Assembly: GCA_029027265.1 (NCBI GenBank)
Contig: CP093061.1
Coordinates: 1,798,001-1,862,000 of the forward strand
DNA from: Sulfurospirillum_A sp029027265
Lineage (GTDB): Bacteria; Campylobacterota; Campylobacteria; Campylobacterales; Sulfurospirillaceae
Reading direction: 5' to 3'
DNA: 64,000 bases
Of this stretch, positions 1 to 9,116 are shown in pieces. The notes under the pieces are model-generated. The model made no database searches. It was not told where the DNA came from and worked only from the letters and a program-made list of their open reading frames with translations. Within the stretch, counting starts at the first letter, position 1. Every line of letters begins with the position of its first letter. A program made the position numbers and the translations under genes.

Positions 1-118
1 GATTAGTTATAGTGCAGATGAACATGGAGGCGAGAGTATAATCGTTACAAAGGAATTAGTCCATGAAAGACTTGATGAAATTGCAGAAGACGAAGACGTC
101 AGTAAGTACATACTGTGA
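1..118 (+). CDS. hslU: HslU ATPase subunit of HslUV protease, C-terminal end (partial)
   Basis: The reading frame open from the left edge gives about 38 residues ending in EDEDVSKYIL and a TGA stop. This resembles the conserved HslU C-terminus, whose last residues insert into HslV to activate the peptidase. HslU is the AAA+ unfoldase of the cytoplasmic HslUV protease. Most of the gene lies outside the window. The last four bases overlap the GTG start of era (GTGA), so the two genes are probably translationally coupled; hslU-era adjacency is known in Campylobacter. The call rests on a short tail plus context. Confidence 0.85.
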   Translation, partial: ISYSADEHGGESIIVTKELVHERLDEIAEDEDVSKYIL

Positions 119-1008
119 GTGATATAAAAACAAAAGCAGGGTTTGTATCAGTACTAGGACGACCAAATGCAGGTAAAAGTTCTCTTCTAAACTGGCTTAT
201 AGGTGAAAAGATTGCAATGGTTTCACACAAAGCAAATGCAACTAGAAAACGCTCAAACATCATAGCTATGCATAATAATGCTCAAATCATATTTGTAGAT
301 ACACCAGGAATTCATGAAAAAGAGAGGCTTTTAAACAAGTTTATGATGAATGAAGCGATGAAAGCAATGGGTGATTGCGACTTGATACTCTTTTTAGTCC
401 CAGCTTCTGATAATCTAAAAGATTATATAAAGTTTCTTGAGAGAAACAAAAAGAATACTCCACACATACTTCTTTTAACTAAAACAGATGATATAAGTAA
501 AAAAGATCTCTTCAGAAAGATTGAACAATATTCAAAATTTCAAGACAAATTTCAAGCTTTGATTCCTGTTTCTATTAAAAAAGGAATAACTCAATCTTAC
601 CTTTTAAATGAGATTTCAAAAGAGCTACCAGAACACCCATACCTATATGATACAGAAATTTTAACCACTGATCCTGTTAAAGATTTGTATAAAGAGTATG
701 TAAGAGAGGCGATTTTTAACAATACAAGTGAAGAAATTCCATATTTTGCCGATGTATTGGTAGATAAAGTAGAAGAAAGTGATGAAATTGATAATATTTA
801 TGCTACAATAATAGTAGACAAGAAGAGCCAAAAAGGAATCATTATCGGAAAAGATGGTAGAACTTTACAAAGAATTGGCTTTGAAGCTAGAAAATCTATA
901 GAAAATCTTGCGGGTAAAAAGATTTTTTTAAAGCTCTTCGTTGTTGTAAAACAAGGTTGGAGCCAAGATAAAGAAATACTGAAAAAAATAGGTTATATTA
1001 TAGAGTAA
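115..1008 (+). CDS. era: GTPase Era, ribosome small-subunit assembly factor
   Basis: Era binds the 3' end of 16S rRNA and assists 30S maturation. The 297 residues are normal family length. Visible motifs: P-loop GRPNAGKS at residues 15-22, G3 DTPG at 62-65, and G4 as TKTD at 122-125, where most GTPases have NKxD. The C-terminal third is a type-2 KH domain with IIIGKDGRTLQRIG. The GTG start at 115 overlaps the hslU stop. An in-frame start further downstream would remove the P-loop strand, so GTG is favoured. Identification is secure. Confidence 0.97.
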   Translation: MSDIKTKAGFVSVLGRPNAGKSSLLNWLIGEKIAMVSHKANATRKRSNIIAMHNNAQIIFVDTPGIHEKERLLNKFMMNEAMKAMGDCDLILFLVPASDNLKDYIKFLERNKKNTPHILLLTKTDDISKKDLFRKIEQYSKFQDKFQALIPVSIKKGITQSYLLNEISKELPEHPYLYDTEILTTDPVKDLYKEYVREAIFNNTSEEIPYFADVLVDKVEESDEIDNIYATIIVDKKSQKGIIIGKDGRTLQRIGFEARKSIENLAGKKIFLKLFVVVKQGWSQDKEILKKIGYIIE

Positions 1009-1025
1009 TTTAATTTTACTTATGT

Positions 1026-1031
1026 TATAAT
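1026..1031 (+). promoter_or_regulatory. Candidate -10 element upstream of the first MSHA cluster
   Basis: TATAAT lies 35 bases before the ATG at 1066, in the 57-base gap after era. No clear -35 is seen, which is usual for AT-rich Campylobacterota promoters. AGGTAGG just before the ATG can serve as ribosome binding site. Inferred from sequence only. Confidence 0.45.
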
Positions 1032-1065
1032 ATATGAAGTTCTAATTACAAGTTTAGGTAGGAAA

Positions 1066-2583
1066 ATGGCAGAAAATAGTAATAAACAGAGTTTCTCTGA
1101 AATTGTTTCGATTGACCCAGTATCATTACAGTCATACAGATATATAAAAAATGAAATTCAGCCTTTTAGGCTAGAAAATAGTAATAAAAACTCATTTTTT
1201 ATATCTTATATACAAAGTAAAGATGTCATTAGTGCTAATGTTGAAATTAGTAGAAACATTGCAGATAGTGACCTCAAAGATGCTATTGAAATAAAAGTTT
1301 ATGATGAACTTGGACTTGATTCAGCAGTTGAATATACGATAACATATATAGAAACAGAATCTATTGACACAAAAAATAGAGTTTTTAATGTTTTTATTAT
1401 TGATGAAGCTGTTACAGGGGCAAAATTATCAGAAATAAGAAAAAAATCACACTATATTGATTATGTTACAACAGCACCATTTTTAATATCATCACTATAT
1501 CAAAAAGCTCTTTTAGAGTCAGATGGTACAGATTGTTTTGTATATTTTCAAAAAAATGATGCTTTTTTATCAATATATAAAGGTGGTGAGTATTTATATT
1601 CAAAACCACTTCACTACTCACTCACTGAACTTACAGAAAAATTTTGTGAGTTAATTGGTGAGAGGATAGACGAAGAAGATTTTTATAAGCTTCTTACAAC
1701 AGAGGGGCTAAAAAGTACCAATTTATCATATCAATCTTTTTTAATGCAACTTTTTGGAGAACTATTTTTATATATTAATGATGTAATTGTTTTTGCAAAA
1801 CGTTCGTATAGTATTGATACCATAGATAAAATATATATTGGTTCTGAAGTTGGTATGTTTATTGGGGTTGATGAGTATGCAAAAAGCTATTTGGGTTTAG
1901 AATCTTATGAGTTTAATTTTAGTATTGCAATTAATTCAAAAGAGTGGTATGTTGATCAAATGCATATCCTTATGGTCCTAACTTCACAAGTATATTTTGA
2001 AAACGAAGATGATAAACTAAACTTTTCTATATATAAGCGTCCTCCTCCTTTTAAAGAGAGACCTGTTGGAAAACTTATAGGTATAGTTGCTGCAAGTATA
2101 ATACTTGCTACTGCTTATCCTGCATACCAATATGGATATGCTAAGTTTTTGCAGATACAAACAAACCAAGCTACTAAAAAGTATAGAATTGCCAATAATG
2201 AAGCTAATATTATTAGAGGTAATATAGCAAAATTAAAAAAAGATAGACTTAAAATAGTATCATTAGTAAAAAAAGAATCTGATAAACTAAATTTTAGAAA
2301 AAAATTACTAACTGAAATTCATAAAAAGAAGACAGAATACTTAATGAAATCTATTATCTTAGTTGAGTTAATTGATATATCAAATAACTACAAATCTAAA
2401 ATTTCAGTTATTAACTATAAAGATAACAAAATAAGTCTTTCTATACAGAACAAAAGTGAAAAAAAAATAACGGAGTTTATTGAAGAATTAACAAAACTCA
2501 AAAAATACAAAATAACTACTGATAAGATTGAAAAAGACACTAAAAATGATCTTTATCTTAGTCAGATAGTGGTAGGACTTTAA
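1066..2583 (+). CDS. MshI-like (PilM/PilN or GspL-like) pilus assembly protein, cluster 1
   Basis: First gene of an MSHA-type module. The N-terminal two-thirds (about residues 1-330) look like the cytoplasmic actin-like PilM/GspL fold. A single membrane helix follows near residues 335-355 (around GIVAASIILATAYPAY), then a lysine-rich predicted coiled coil and a small PilN-like periplasmic domain. It would link the cytoplasmic ATPase to the periplasmic parts of the machine. It is paralogous to the product of 60614-62104; both share a proline-rich juxtamembrane segment (KRPPPFKERPVGK here, EREPAFYKKESGK there). Function is assigned from position and topology, as sequence conservation in this family is low. 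Two bases separate it from the next gene. Confidence 0.7.
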   Translation: MAENSNKQSFSEIVSIDPVSLQSYRYIKNEIQPFRLENSNKNSFFISYIQSKDVISANVEISRNIADSDLKDAIEIKVYDELGLDSAVEYTITYIETESIDTKNRVFNVFIIDEAVTGAKLSEIRKKSHYIDYVTTAPFLISSLYQKALLESDGTDCFVYFQKNDAFLSIYKGGEYLYSKPLHYSLTELTEKFCELIGERIDEEDFYKLLTTEGLKSTNLSYQSFLMQLFGELFLYINDVIVFAKRSYSIDTIDKIYIGSEVGMFIGVDEYAKSYLGLESYEFNFSIAINSKEWYVDQMHILMVLTSQVYFENEDDKLNFSIYKRPPPFKERPVGKLIGIVAASIILATAYPAYQYGYAKFLQIQTNQATKKYRIANNEANIIRGNIAKLKKDRLKIVSLVKKESDKLNFRKKLLTEIHKKKTEYLMKSIILVELIDISNNYKSKISVINYKDNKISLSIQNKSEKKITEFIEELTKLKKYKITTDKIEKDTKNDLYLSQIVVGL

Positions 2584-2585
2584 TC

Positions 2586-3230
2586 ATGAGTGGACCTAAT
2601 ACATTCGATAAGATTGATAATTATCTTAAAGGCAAAAAAAGTAGCGAACTCTCATTAGTTTTTTTGATGATATGTGTTACTATTGGCTTTGTTATCTATT
2701 CATCTCTTTTCCCTATTACGGATAAGATACTTAAAAAAACAAAAAATTCACATAAAAGTATACATAGTAAATTAATCCAAGAAAAAGCCTATCTTAATTC
2801 TGTAACAAGAAATGGTGATAAAAACTTTGTTATTAAAAAAATGAATTTTGAAATTAAAAAACAGAAACAGCTTCTTGAAGATAAAAAATATGCAAATTCA
2901 TATGTAGACACAAAACTAAAAGAATTATCATATTTACTCTTTAACGATAAAAACTGGGCAAAGTTTATAGACTCAATAGCCAATATTGGACAAAAATATA
3001 ATATTGAAATAGATCTTATTAGTAATAGCTTTTTTAAACTAAATCTACAAGAGATAAAACAAGTTTTAACAGTTCAAATAAACTTTAATGGTGAATTCAA
3101 AAATATACTTAAATTTATTAATGAATTAGAAGAGAGCGAACTTGTTGTTGATATAAACAACTTAAACTTAGAGAGTAGTAATACTATAAGTGCAACTCTT
3201 GACATAGCTGTATGGGGGATGAAATATTGA
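2586..3230 (+). CDS. MshJ-like (PilO/GspM-like) pilus assembly protein, cluster 1
   Basis: A 214-residue bitopic membrane protein: short cytoplasmic N-terminus, one membrane helix about residues 22-45, a predicted coiled coil, then a small periplasmic domain. That is the PilO/GspM architecture. PilO-type proteins pair with PilN-type domains to form the inner-membrane alignment ring. The fixed place between MshI- and MshK-like genes and the paralogue at 60012-60617 support the call. Its stop (TGA) overlaps a TTG start for the next gene (TTGA). No catalytic motif is expected or seen. Confidence 0.65.
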   Translation: MSGPNTFDKIDNYLKGKKSSELSLVFLMICVTIGFVIYSSLFPITDKILKKTKNSHKSIHSKLIQEKAYLNSVTRNGDKNFVIKKMNFEIKKQKQLLEDKKYANSYVDTKLKELSYLLFNDKNWAKFIDSIANIGQKYNIEIDLISNSFFKLNLQEIKQVLTVQINFNGEFKNILKFINELEESELVVDINNLNLESSNTISATLDIAVWGMKY

Positions 3231-3667
3231 AAACAGTAGTAGCATTAATTTTATCATTAATTCTGTCTTCTACTCTAGTGGCGGCCAAAAATGATAAATT
3301 TACTGAAAATTTTAAAGAAAAAATAGCAGAATATGAAAAGTTTTTCACTCAAATCAGTGAAAAGAGAATAGGTGTGTCTAACTCAAAAATAGACACTATT
3401 AAAAACCCTTTTATAATGGCTTATAATAAAGTTGTAAAAGACGGTAATAGTACGGTAATAATTAAAAAACCTACTTATACCCTAACTGCAATATTTAACA
3501 AAAAAGCAAAGTTAAATGGGCAGTGGTATAAACTACACAGTGAAATTGGTGATTTTAAAGTGACAAGTATTAGAAGTAATAGTGTAATCATTAAAAATGA
3601 GCACTCTAAAAAGGAACTTTTTATAAGGAAGAGCAATGTTAGACAAATTAAATTTTCTTCAAAGTAA
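3227..3667 (+). CDS. MshK-like (PilP-like) periplasmic pilus assembly protein, cluster 1
   Basis: A small exported protein with an N-terminal signal-like segment (VVALILSLILSSTLVAA) and a C-terminal beta-rich domain. The stretch LTAIFNKKAKLNGQWYKLH is typical of PilP/GspC homology regions that touch the secretin. The paralogue at 59644-60015 has the matching VNSHWYSVGDKVNGYKI. I prefer TTG at 3227, which overlaps the upstream stop and follows GGGGGA at good spacing; ATG at 3212 would add five residues. The 3' end overlaps the secretin gene by 32 bases in another frame, so translation is probably coupled. Confidence 0.6.
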   Translation: MKTVVALILSLILSSTLVAAKNDKFTENFKEKIAEYEKFFTQISEKRIGVSNSKIDTIKNPFIMAYNKVVKDGNSTVIIKKPTYTLTAIFNKKAKLNGQWYKLHSEIGDFKVTSIRSNSVIIKNEHSKKELFIRKSNVRQIKFSSK

Positions 3668-5159
3668 GTATATCTTATTGATAACCTTTATGGTTATTTT
3701 GAGCCAACCACTAAGTGCTGCGAAGAGTTGTGATTATAGAGTATTTAATATAAAGACTGCAGAAAAAGTGACAAGTATTGAACTCTTAACACAAATAGCA
3801 GATAGCTGTGATTTTAGTATCATCATAAAAGATACATTTGCCTCAACACGTGTAGAAAAAGAGTTATATGGTATAAATATCAAAAATCTTTCATTAGATG
3901 AAATTTTTGAAGTACTTATCTCAGATAATGATCTTTATTATCAGTATGATAAAAACTTCTTAAAAATATCTGCTCTTAAAACAAAAACCTTTAAACTTGA
4001 TTATATAACATCAGTTAGACAAGGAACAGCTAATTTTAATGCTTCGGTTGATTCTGCACCACAAGAAGGTGGTAAAAAAATCATATCAACTGATAATACT
4101 ATAGAATCTGAAGATAAATTTGATTTTTGGTCTACAATATTAACAGAAATAACAGCAATAATGAATACAGGGGCAGAAGAATATTTAGCAAAAAGCCCAA
4201 TTGTTAATTCAAATGCTGGATTAATTACAGTTACAGGAAGCAAACAACAACTAGAAAGAGTTGAAAAATATATAGCCGTATTAGAAAAAAGTCTACATAA
4301 ACAAGTATTAATTGATGTAACTATCTTATCTGTTAAAATGAAAAATAGTAAAGAAACTGGAATTAACTGGTCGAAAATGCAATTAGAATTGGCAAGTAGT
4401 GCAAAATTTAACAATAAAAGTAAAAATGCAAAAGAAGGCAGTACTCACAGATTCTATGCTGATGAAGATGATACAACTAACCCTGATATTGGATCTTCTG
4501 TTGCAACATTTGCAAATAACAAACTCTCAATTGTAAATGATGCACTATTTTCTATGACTGGTTTAATAAATTTTTTAAATACTAACGGTGAAACAAAAAT
4601 TATTTCAAGCCCAAAAGTATTAACTATGAATAACCAGCAATCGTTAATTACAATTGGAGATAATATCAACTATAGACTTCAGACAAATAGAGATGAAGAT
4701 GAAAATGGAAAAATAACTATCACCTATAGTAATTATACTATTTTCATAGGAGTATTATTAAACATAACCCCTGAGATAACTGATGATAATGAAATTATTT
4801 TAAGAATAAATCCATCAGTTAGTGATTTTAAATACTCTGATGATGATAAAAAACAAACCAGTATTAGAGTAATAGCTCCCGATACAGCAGAAAAAAAACT
4901 ATCAACAGTTGTAAAAGTCAAGAATGGAAATACTATTATACTTGGAGGACTTATAACTACAAATGAAATAATAGAAGAAAATAATGTTCCATTTTTAAGT
5001 GATATACCACTTTTAGGGAGAGCCTTTAAACACTCAGGAAAGACTAAAATAACGCAAGAATTAATATTTGTTATCACACCTAGAATCATCGGGCCTAAAG
5101 ATGATACAAGAGCAACTCTCAAAGACTTAGGTTTCTCTAAGAGAATATATGACAAATAA
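3636..5159 (+). CDS. mshL: MshL-like secretin (outer-membrane channel), cluster 1
   Basis: A 507-residue outer-membrane secretin. It has a signal peptide (residues about 1-29, ending SAA), a short secretin/TonB N-terminal domain (about 40-130), an N1-type domain (about 195-230), and a C-terminal secretin domain containing VPFLSDIPLLGRAFKHSG and a final VITPRI strand. These are diagnostic of PilQ/GspD/MshL proteins. In MSHA pili the secretin lets the fibre cross the outer membrane. ATG 3636 follows AAGGA. Intact, unlike its frameshifted paralogue at 58198-59641; residues around GSKQQLERVEKYI align with the broken point there. The stop overlaps the mshM start. Confidence 0.88.
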   Translation: MLDKLNFLQSKYILLITFMVILSQPLSAAKSCDYRVFNIKTAEKVTSIELLTQIADSCDFSIIIKDTFASTRVEKELYGINIKNLSLDEIFEVLISDNDLYYQYDKNFLKISALKTKTFKLDYITSVRQGTANFNASVDSAPQEGGKKIISTDNTIESEDKFDFWSTILTEITAIMNTGAEEYLAKSPIVNSNAGLITVTGSKQQLERVEKYIAVLEKSLHKQVLIDVTILSVKMKNSKETGINWSKMQLELASSAKFNNKSKNAKEGSTHRFYADEDDTTNPDIGSSVATFANNKLSIVNDALFSMTGLINFLNTNGETKIISSPKVLTMNNQQSLITIGDNINYRLQTNRDEDENGKITITYSNYTIFIGVLLNITPEITDDNEIILRINPSVSDFKYSDDDKKQTSIRVIAPDTAEKKLSTVVKVKNGNTIILGGLITTNEIIEENNVPFLSDIPLLGRAFKHSGKTKITQELIFVITPRIIGPKDDTRATLKDLGFSKRIYDK

Positions 5160-5955
5160 CTATACAGAAATCAAAAACATCTTCGTTGATGGAGAGGTTT
5201 TTGATTATGTAAACTTAGATAAATCAACTTTTGCTTATGAAAGACTTGTTCAAACCCTCGATAAGCCTCTTAAGCTGATTCTTTTTTTTGGAAAGCCTGG
5301 AACTGGTAAAACATTTCTTCTGCAAAAAATATATAATGATTATAAAGATAAAAAAAATATAGTCTTTTTTCCAAGACCTTTTTTTGATGAAAAGGAATTT
5401 TTAAAAGCACTATATGAAAATGTATTCAAAGAGAATTCTCCCAATTTTTCAGGCTATAACGAATTTTTATCAACTGCTAGTAAAAAACTTGAAGAAAAAA
5501 CATCTGTTACTGTTCTTATTGATGAAGCTCAACTATATCCACAAGAACTTATAGAAAAAATCAGACTGATGTCAGACTTAAGAAAATTTAAATTTATTTT
5601 CACTGTCCATAAAACAGAAAAAGAGGATATTTTAGCAAAGGATTATTTTCAAACAAGAATTTGGGAAACAATAGAACTACACAACTCCTCAATCAACGAA
5701 ATTAAAACGTATATTGAAAAAAAAATGATTTTTCATAATAAATTTGAACATTTATCATTATTTAAAAATTCTCATTATAAATTTCTTATGAAAGCAACAA
5801 ATGGAAATCTAAGAACCATAAATAAACTTATGTATAAGTTATTTGAAATATTAGAATATTATGATGTTAATAAACCTTCATTAGTAAGTAGAAAAACTTT
5901 AGAATTAAAATTTATAGAAATGGCAGCCATAAATTTAGGAATGATAAATGTTTAA
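5149..5955 (+). CDS. mshM: MshM/ExeA-like AAA+ ATPase, cluster 1
   Basis: A 268-residue AAA+ ATPase. Walker A is GKPGTGKT near residue 49 and Walker B is VLIDEAQL near residue 121. This fits the ExeA/GspA/MshM family, which is encoded beside secretins and is thought to help place or assemble the secretin through the cell wall. There is no C-terminal peptidoglycan-binding domain, so it is the short MshM form rather than full ExeA. It overlaps both neighbours (mshL by 11 bases, the MshN-like gene by 8). Paralogue: 57401-58198. Confidence 0.82.
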   Translation: MTNNYTEIKNIFVDGEVFDYVNLDKSTFAYERLVQTLDKPLKLILFFGKPGTGKTFLLQKIYNDYKDKKNIVFFPRPFFDEKEFLKALYENVFKENSPNFSGYNEFLSTASKKLEEKTSVTVLIDEAQLYPQELIEKIRLMSDLRKFKFIFTVHKTEKEDILAKDYFQTRIWETIELHNSSINEIKTYIEKKMIFHNKFEHLSLFKNSHYKFLMKATNGNLRTINKLMYKLFEILEYYDVNKPSLVSRKTLELKFIEMAAINLGMINV

Positions 5956-6811
5956 TGCAGAAGATATCATAGAACTAGAAAAGCAATGGTTTAAATACAA
6001 AAATAAACAAAAAATTAAATTAGGTTTTTTTCTATTACTAATTATAATAATTTCATCTTTTGTTATTTATACAGTATATTTTCCACAACAAGTTCATATA
6101 AATACACAAAATATAATTAAAAAAATTAGTAAAAAACCTGAGATTAAAAAACAAAAAACAAAAACTTTAATTAAAGAAAATATTAGTAACATAATAAATA
6201 CAAATGCTATAGAGATTCCAATAGAATCAAATACAACAACAAAAGAGATAGTTAAATTACCTAAAGTTATTGTAAAAAAAGATAATTCAAAACCATATCA
6301 TTTCAAAATTGAACCGACAGATCAAGGAAGTGAACTCTTCTCTTCAAATGGTTTTTTAACACTAAACCTTATATATGGCGATAATAAACAAAATACTTTA
6401 AAAGAAAATAAAAATGAAGTAGTAGAACCAATAAAAGATATTCAATCAAATATATCAAAACGAGTAGTGAGAGAAAAAAAGAAAAGCATATCAATTGATA
6501 TGCAAGAAATGGATACGATTACCTATTTAAAAGACAAGTATTACTCTACTTCTAGTATAGTATTTGCATTAATGCTAGCAGAAAAATACTATTATGAAAA
6601 AAAATATAATAACGCACTAAAGTGGTCACTTATTTCAAATGATATTGATTCACAAAATACTAAAAGTTGGTATTGGTTCGCTCAAGCAAAAGTAAAACTA
6701 AATCAAAAAAAAGATGCAATAAAAGCGTTAGAAGCTTATCTTTCAAACAATAACTCAAAAAGATTAAGCACCTTATTACATAAAATAGAACTTGGAGATA
6801 CCGATGATTAA
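5948..6811 (+). CDS. MshN-like TPR membrane protein, cluster 1
   Basis: A 287-residue protein with a short cytoplasmic N-terminus, one membrane helix (about residues 25-46, LGFFLLLIIIISSFVIYTVY), a long lysine/asparagine-rich linker and a C-terminal tetratricopeptide region (from about 205, with NALKWSLISNDIDSQNTKSW). This is the MshN layout and its place between mshM and mshE is the MSHA order. The linker is extremely AT-rich, about 15% G+C around 6121-6180, and probably unstructured. The role is not well defined; TPRs suggest a scaffold. Paralogue: 56719-57408, which has a shorter linker. Confidence 0.65.
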   Translation: MFNAEDIIELEKQWFKYKNKQKIKLGFFLLLIIIISSFVIYTVYFPQQVHINTQNIIKKISKKPEIKKQKTKTLIKENISNIINTNAIEIPIESNTTTKEIVKLPKVIVKKDNSKPYHFKIEPTDQGSELFSSNGFLTLNLIYGDNKQNTLKENKNEVVEPIKDIQSNISKRVVREKKKSISIDMQEMDTITYLKDKYYSTSSIVFALMLAEKYYYEKKYNNALKWSLISNDIDSQNTKSWYWFAQAKVKLNQKKDAIKALEAYLSNNNSKRLSTLLHKIELGDTDD

Positions 6812-7355
6812 TAAAACAGTCTTAATTTTTATATTTTTAACAACATTTTTAAATGCAATAGATAAAAATGATATTATGAATTTATATAAAGAAAAAAACT
6901 ATAGAAAAGCCTGCCTAAAAGCTGGTGATTTATATCAAAAATACAAAAGTGATGAAAAATTCCTTAATGTATATGCACACTCTTGTCTTGAAGAAGATAT
7001 GATCAATAGAACTATTCTTCCAATTGTAAAGTTATATAAATCAGCGGAGTCAAGAGAAAATGCAGCGTATTTTGCTACCATACTTTATCAGAAAAAGCTT
7101 CTTTACTATGCTTTAATAGATGATGTAGATATATCTTATATAAATCTACCTAAAACAAAATATATTTTATCTATAATATTTAATAAATTTGTCAGTGGGG
7201 ATTATGATTATAAAAATGGTGCTTATTGGTTTAATGATGATGAAGACAGTAAGTTAACTTATAAATTATCAATAGAAGTTCACCAAAAAATAAAAAAAAT
7301 CTTTCTAAGAACCTATGAAAATAGTAAAATAACTAAAGTACGTACATATTGGTAA
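6804..7355 (+). CDS. Exported protein of unknown function, present only in cluster 1
   Basis: I do not recognise this 183-residue product. It begins with a cleavable-looking signal (MINKTVLIFIFLTTFLNA) and continues with helical, tyrosine-rich sequence reminiscent of TPR-like repeats (KACLKAGDLYQKYKSDEKF), so it is probably periplasmic. ATG 6804 is preferred because GGAG sits six bases before it; an upstream in-frame ATG at 6792 lacks this. It overlaps the end of the MshN-like gene and sits 12 bases before mshE. The equivalent position in cluster 2 holds only a 28-codon ORF. Confidence 0.7.
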   Translation: MINKTVLIFIFLTTFLNAIDKNDIMNLYKEKNYRKACLKAGDLYQKYKSDEKFLNVYAHSCLEEDMINRTILPIVKLYKSAESRENAAYFATILYQKKLLYYALIDDVDISYINLPKTKYILSIIFNKFVSGDYDYKNGAYWFNDDEDSKLTYKLSIEVHQKIKKIFLRTYENSKITKVRTYW

Positions 7356-7367
7356 AAAGGCACATAA

Positions 7368-9116
7368 GTGAATGAAATAACAAAAAATCTTTTAAACTAC
7401 TTAATTAACAATAGAATAATAGATGAAAATAGTGCTAAAGAAATCTCTAAACAAGTTGAAAACTCAAAGAAATCTTTGGGAGATATACTTGTAGAAAGTG
7501 GCTTTTTTGCAAAAGAAGATTTATTACTTTTAATTATTGAGTTTTATAAAAAAGGGTATATTACCCTAGGAGAAGTTAATAATAACTTTGCAATAGAAGT
7601 AACCTATTTTCTAAAAGAGTTAGCTAAAAATTTAAAACTTAAATATATGGACTTAGATTCAGTTGATATAGATTACAGAATGTTAGCTAAATTACCATTT
7701 CCTCAACTAAAAAAATTTGGTGCTCTTCCTATAAATGAAGATGAAATAAATGTTTATATAGCACTAATTGACCCAATGGATATGAATTCTCAAGAGGGTG
7801 TCCAAAGAATTTTTCCAAGAAAACTTGTCAAGTATATTATAGCTGAACCATTTCAAATTGAAAAATACATTAATAAAGCAGAAATGAGTGAGAGTATCAA
7901 AGGCTTAATTGGAGAGATACGAAAAGAGATAACTTCAAGTGCTGCTGAAAATCCACAAGAATCATCAGGAATTTTAAAACTTATAGAAATTATACTTAAA
8001 ACAACTATTCTAGCAGGTGCTAGTGATATTCATATAGAACCAACAGAAAACAACTGTGTTGTAAGAGGAAGAATCGATGGTATGCTTAATGAAACATTTA
8101 TATTTGATAAAGACATTTACCCTCCTCTCGCTTCTAGAATGAAACTGTTGTCAAATATGGACATAGCTGAAAAAAGAAAACCTCAAGATGGACGTTTTTC
8201 AGCAACTATACTTGGTAAAGAATTTGACTTTAGAATCTCTACTCTTCCAATACTCAATGGAGAATCAATAGTAATTCGTATCCTTGATAAATCAAAAGTA
8301 ATGATCAATATAGAAGATTTAGGAATGCACCAAAATAACTATAAAAAATTCAGTAAAGCTATGAAAGCTCCATATGGAATCATCTTTGTTACAGGTCCTA
8401 CAGGAAGTGGTAAAACGACTACTCTTTATGCAGCTTTAAATGCTATAAAAAATGTAGCAACTAAAATTATTACAGTTGAAGATCCAGTAGAATATCAACT
8501 AAACCTTACTCAACAAGTCCAAGTAAATCAAAAAGCTGGTCTAACTTTTGCAACTGCTTTAAAATCTATATTAAGACAAGATCCTGATATTATTATGATT
8601 GGTGAGGTTAGAGATTCAGAAACACTTCGTATTGCTGTTCAAGCTGCACTTACTGGACACTTGGTTTTTTCAACACTGCACACAAATGACTCTATTAGTG
8701 CTATCACAAGAGTTATGGATATGGGAATAGAACCATACCTACTAAGTGGGTCATTAGTTGCTATTGAGGCTCAAAGACTAGTTAGAAAACTTTGTCCATA
8801 TTGTAAAGAAAAAACCACTCTCCCTCAAGCACTATTTGATGATATAAAACATTATCTTTCTCAAAAATATCAATTTTATACACATCATGGTTGTGAAAAA
8901 TGTGCACAAACAGGATATAAAGGTAGAGAAATGTTATCAGAAATTCTTCCAGTTAGTGAAAAAATGTCAAGTATGATTGCCCAAGGTGAAAGTAAAAAAG
9001 CTATTCATGACCAAGCAATTAGTGAAGGTTTTACAGATATGTTCCAAGATGGAGTTATAAGAGCTTCAAATGGAATAACAACATTAGATGAGATTATAAG
9101 GGTGGCAAAATCATGA
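7368..9116 (+). CDS. mshE: MshE-like extension ATPase (GspE/PilB family), cluster 1
   Basis: A 582-residue hexameric secretion ATPase powering fibre assembly in the cytoplasm. Visible: Walker A GPTGSGKTT, Asp box DIHIEP, Walker B region IIMIGEVRD, His box LVFSTLHTNDS, and a CPYC...CEKC zinc-binding loop. An N-terminal MshEN-like domain is present, but its only clear motif (residues 36-59, SLGDILVESGFFAKEDL...) lacks the conserved leading Arg (Ser36) and final Gln (Phe59) needed for c-di-GMP in canonical motifs. GTG at 7368 follows AAGG at seven bases. The stop overlaps mshG. Paralogue: 54969-56636. Confidence 0.88.
   Translation: MNEITKNLLNYLINNRIIDENSAKEISKQVENSKKSLGDILVESGFFAKEDLLLLIIEFYKKGYITLGEVNNNFAIEVTYFLKELAKNLKLKYMDLDSVDIDYRMLAKLPFPQLKKFGALPINEDEINVYIALIDPMDMNSQEGVQRIFPRKLVKYIIAEPFQIEKYINKAEMSESIKGLIGEIRKEITSSAAENPQESSGILKLIEIILKTTILAGASDIHIEPTENNCVVRGRIDGMLNETFIFDKDIYPPLASRMKLLSNMDIAEKRKPQDGRFSATILGKEFDFRISTLPILNGESIVIRILDKSKVMINIEDLGMHQNNYKKFSKAMKAPYGIIFVTGPTGSGKTTTLYAALNAIKNVATKIITVEDPVEYQLNLTQQVQVNQKAGLTFATALKSILRQDPDIIMIGEVRDSETLRIAVQAALTGHLVFSTLHTNDSISAITRVMDMGIEPYLLSGSLVAIEAQRLVRKLCPYCKEKTTLPQALFDDIKHYLSQKYQFYTHHGCEKCAQTGYKGREMLSEILPVSEKMSSMIAQGESKKAIHDQAISEGFTDMFQDGVIRASNGITTLDEIIRVAKS

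Noticed and set aside
4001..4414. 137-codon ORF on the minus strand inside mshL1, with similar ones at 4454-4669 and 4733-5155
   Set aside because: These are antisense to a well-supported secretin, have no ribosome site and show no family features.
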